A DNA stretch of 5,608 bases, from contig JAKFFO010000059.1 of NCBI GenBank assembly GCA_036675035.1, forward strand, positions 1-5,608, given 5' to 3'. Both the position numbers and the translations under genes were made by a program. The notes under the pieces are model-generated. The model ran no database searches and was not told where the DNA came from. It was given only the letters and a program-made list of their open reading frames with translations. Below are positions 4,777-5,608 of this stretch, in pieces. Positions within the stretch are counted from its first letter, which is position 1, and each line of letters begins with the position of its first letter. Source of the stretch: MESE01 sp036675035. Lineage in GTDB: Bacteria; Pseudomonadota; Gammaproteobacteria; Burkholderiales; Burkholderiaceae_D.

Positions 4777-5456
4777 TCTGCAATTCGATAACCGTAGGCA
4801 ATCGCCAGCTTGCGCGGATCGGCGCCGAAAAAATACGCCAGGCGCAAACGCCACATCATGAAAATCGTGCGCCAGATACCATGTTTTTTCCAGCGCCGCG
4901 ACGAGGTCGTTACCCGTTGCCGCAGGCATGCCGGCCGGCTGATCCGCTTCAATCGCGTGCTTAGCTCAATATCTTCCATCAACGGAATCGCCACAAAACC
5001 GCCCAATCGCGTAAACGTATCGTGGCGAACGAACATTGCCTGGTCGCCGGTAGCAATGCCGCTGATGCGCGAACGCAGATTCATCATCACCGCAATCGTG
5101 CGCATCAGCCGAGAGGAATCGTCAAACCGGACATCGAATCGGCCCCAATGGTGGCTGGTCATTGCGGCTTCAATCAGTGCATCGGCATCCTGCGGCAAAG
5201 AGGTGTCCGCATGCAGGAACAACAGCGCTTCGCCTTGCGCGTGCGCTGCACCGGCGTTCATCTGCATGGCACGCCCGCCTTTCGACCGGATGACCATATC
5301 CGCAAACGGTGCCGCAGATTCGAGTGTGCCGTCGTTGCTGCCGCCATCCACCACAATCAGTTGCGTGCCGCGCGCGCGCAGTTCCGAAAGCCCGATTAAG
5401 AATTCAACGATGCCGGGCGCCTCATTGAGTACCGGAACGATAATCGAAAGACTCAT
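4773..5456 (-). CDS. TIGR04283-type family 2 glycosyltransferase (rSAM/selenodomain-associated transferase 2)
   Basis: Inverting GT-A glycosyltransferase of the GT2 superfamily, 227 aa. N-terminus SLSIIVPVLNEA (2-13), then the nucleotide-sugar-binding IVVDGGSNDGT (34-44), FLHADTSLP (80-88) as the DXD-equivalent metal site, GDQAMFVRHDTFTRLGGF (137-154), and PLMEDIELSTRLKR (158-171) with the ED acidic pair typical of the catalytic base region. The C-terminal RRWKKHGIWRT and MWRLRLAYFFGADP are basic and amphipathic and could touch the membrane; there is no clear transmembrane segment. The start at 5456 has AAGG about 7 nt upstream, with GGAG abutting the ATG. It begins 23 nt after the flavoprotein stop and overlaps the DUF2064 gene by 4 nt, so the three genes form one operon. 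The family is associated with ArsS-type radical SAM proteins; the sugar donor and acceptor are not known. Confidence 0.9.
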   Translation of the reverse strand: MSLSIIVPVLNEAPGIVEFLIGLSELRARGTQLIVVDGGSNDGTLESAAPFADMVIRSKGGRAMQMNAGAAHAQGEALLFLHADTSLPQDADALIEAAMTSHHWGRFDVRFDDSSRLMRTIAVMMNLRSRISGIATGDQAMFVRHDTFTRLGGFVAIPLMEDIELSTRLKRISRPACLRQRVTTSSRRWKKHGIWRTIFMMWRLRLAYFFGADPRKLAIAYGYRIAE

Positions 5457-5479
5457 CTCCTACCTTATTCCTTCCGGTT

Positions 5480-5608
5480 TTATCCGCGTTGCCATGCGTG
5501 ATAGCGCTTCACCCACTCCAGCAATTTGACCGGCGCATGTGCGCGCTTCCATGCGCCCGCCGCGTACTTGTTGGCTTCGGCCAGCGTCGGATAGATATGG
5601 ATCGTCCC
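5480..5608 (-). CDS. FAD-dependent pyridine nucleotide-disulfide oxidoreductase, C-terminal end (5'-partial)
   Basis: The last 42 codons of a gene that enters from the right edge; the stop TAA is at 5480-5482. The visible protein contains HIYPTLAEANKYAAGAWKR followed by LLEWVKRYHAWQRG. The HIYPT-x-x-EA element is the dimerisation-domain end of mercuric reductase/dihydrolipoamide dehydrogenase-like flavoproteins, where the His contributes to the partner subunit's active site in lipoamide-type enzymes. The FAD and NAD(P) domains and the redox disulfide lie outside, so the substrate cannot be named. It is 23 nt upstream of the TIGR04283-type gene on the same strand and is therefore an operon partner. 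The extended basic/aromatic tail WVKRYHAWQRG is typical of the non-mercury homologues as I recall them. Confidence 0.8.
   Translation of the reverse strand, partial: GTIHIYPTLAEANKYAAGAWKRAHAPVKLLEWVKRYHAWQRG

Noticed and set aside
4777..4929. N-terminal extension of the DUF2064 gene to 4929
   Set aside because: The extra 51 residues lie inside the upstream transferase gene in another frame and resemble no DUF2064 N-terminus. The ATGA overlap start is more credible.
4810..5529. 239-codon plus-strand ORF opposite the GT2 transferase
   Set aside because: The minus strand carries a full set of GT2 motifs and operon spacing. The plus-strand product is Arg/Ser-rich and motif-free.

Overview
The window looks like a chromosomal segment of a betaproteobacterium, probably in the Burkholderiales. 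I infer this from the Tol-Pal gene order, the moderately high GC content, the beta-class glutathione transferase, and a tRNA-Lys of the type seen in that group. No mobile element, CRISPR array or rRNA is visible. Lineage is judged from sequence character only; no search was run.

Left part (1-2127, + strand): the end of the tol-pal cell-envelope operon. It holds the C-terminal propeller of TolB (5' end cut by the window), the lipoprotein Pal, and the periplasmic coiled-coil/TPR protein CpoB (YbgF). Pal and TolB belong to the trans-envelope machine that pulls the outer membrane inward at division. CpoB links that machine to peptidoglycan synthesis. cpoB starts 5 nt after the pal stop with no Shine-Dalgarno of its own, so it is probably translationally coupled.

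Centre-left (2256-2428, + strand): a self-contained single-tRNA transcription unit. It has a promoter with consensus -35 and -10 hexamers, a GC-rich discriminator, tRNA-Lys(UUU) with encoded CCA, and a strong intrinsic terminator with a UUCG loop. The tRNA has several non-Watson-Crick stem pairs.

Centre (2429-3289): about 860 bp with no conventional gene. The one coding signal I support is a 19-codon minus-strand ORF (2883-2942) with a strong ribosome binding site, predicted to encode a tiny single-pass membrane peptide. Several inverted repeats surround it.

Right part (3290-5608, - strand): a beta-class glutathione S-transferase, preceded by a 32-nt near-perfect palindrome that may be an operator. 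Upstream of it lies a tight operon, read right to left: the C-terminus of a pyridine nucleotide-disulfide (mercuric reductase/dihydrolipoamide dehydrogenase-like) flavoprotein, a GT2-type glycosyltransferase of the TIGR04283 type, and a DUF2064/TIGR04282 nucleotidyl- or glycosyl-transferase. These two transferases are recognised partners of radical-SAM/selenodomain (ArsS-like) proteins, so the missing part of the locus probably lies beyond the right edge. The products may build a modified sugar or lipid conjugate, possibly an arsenosugar, but the chemistry cannot be read from this window.
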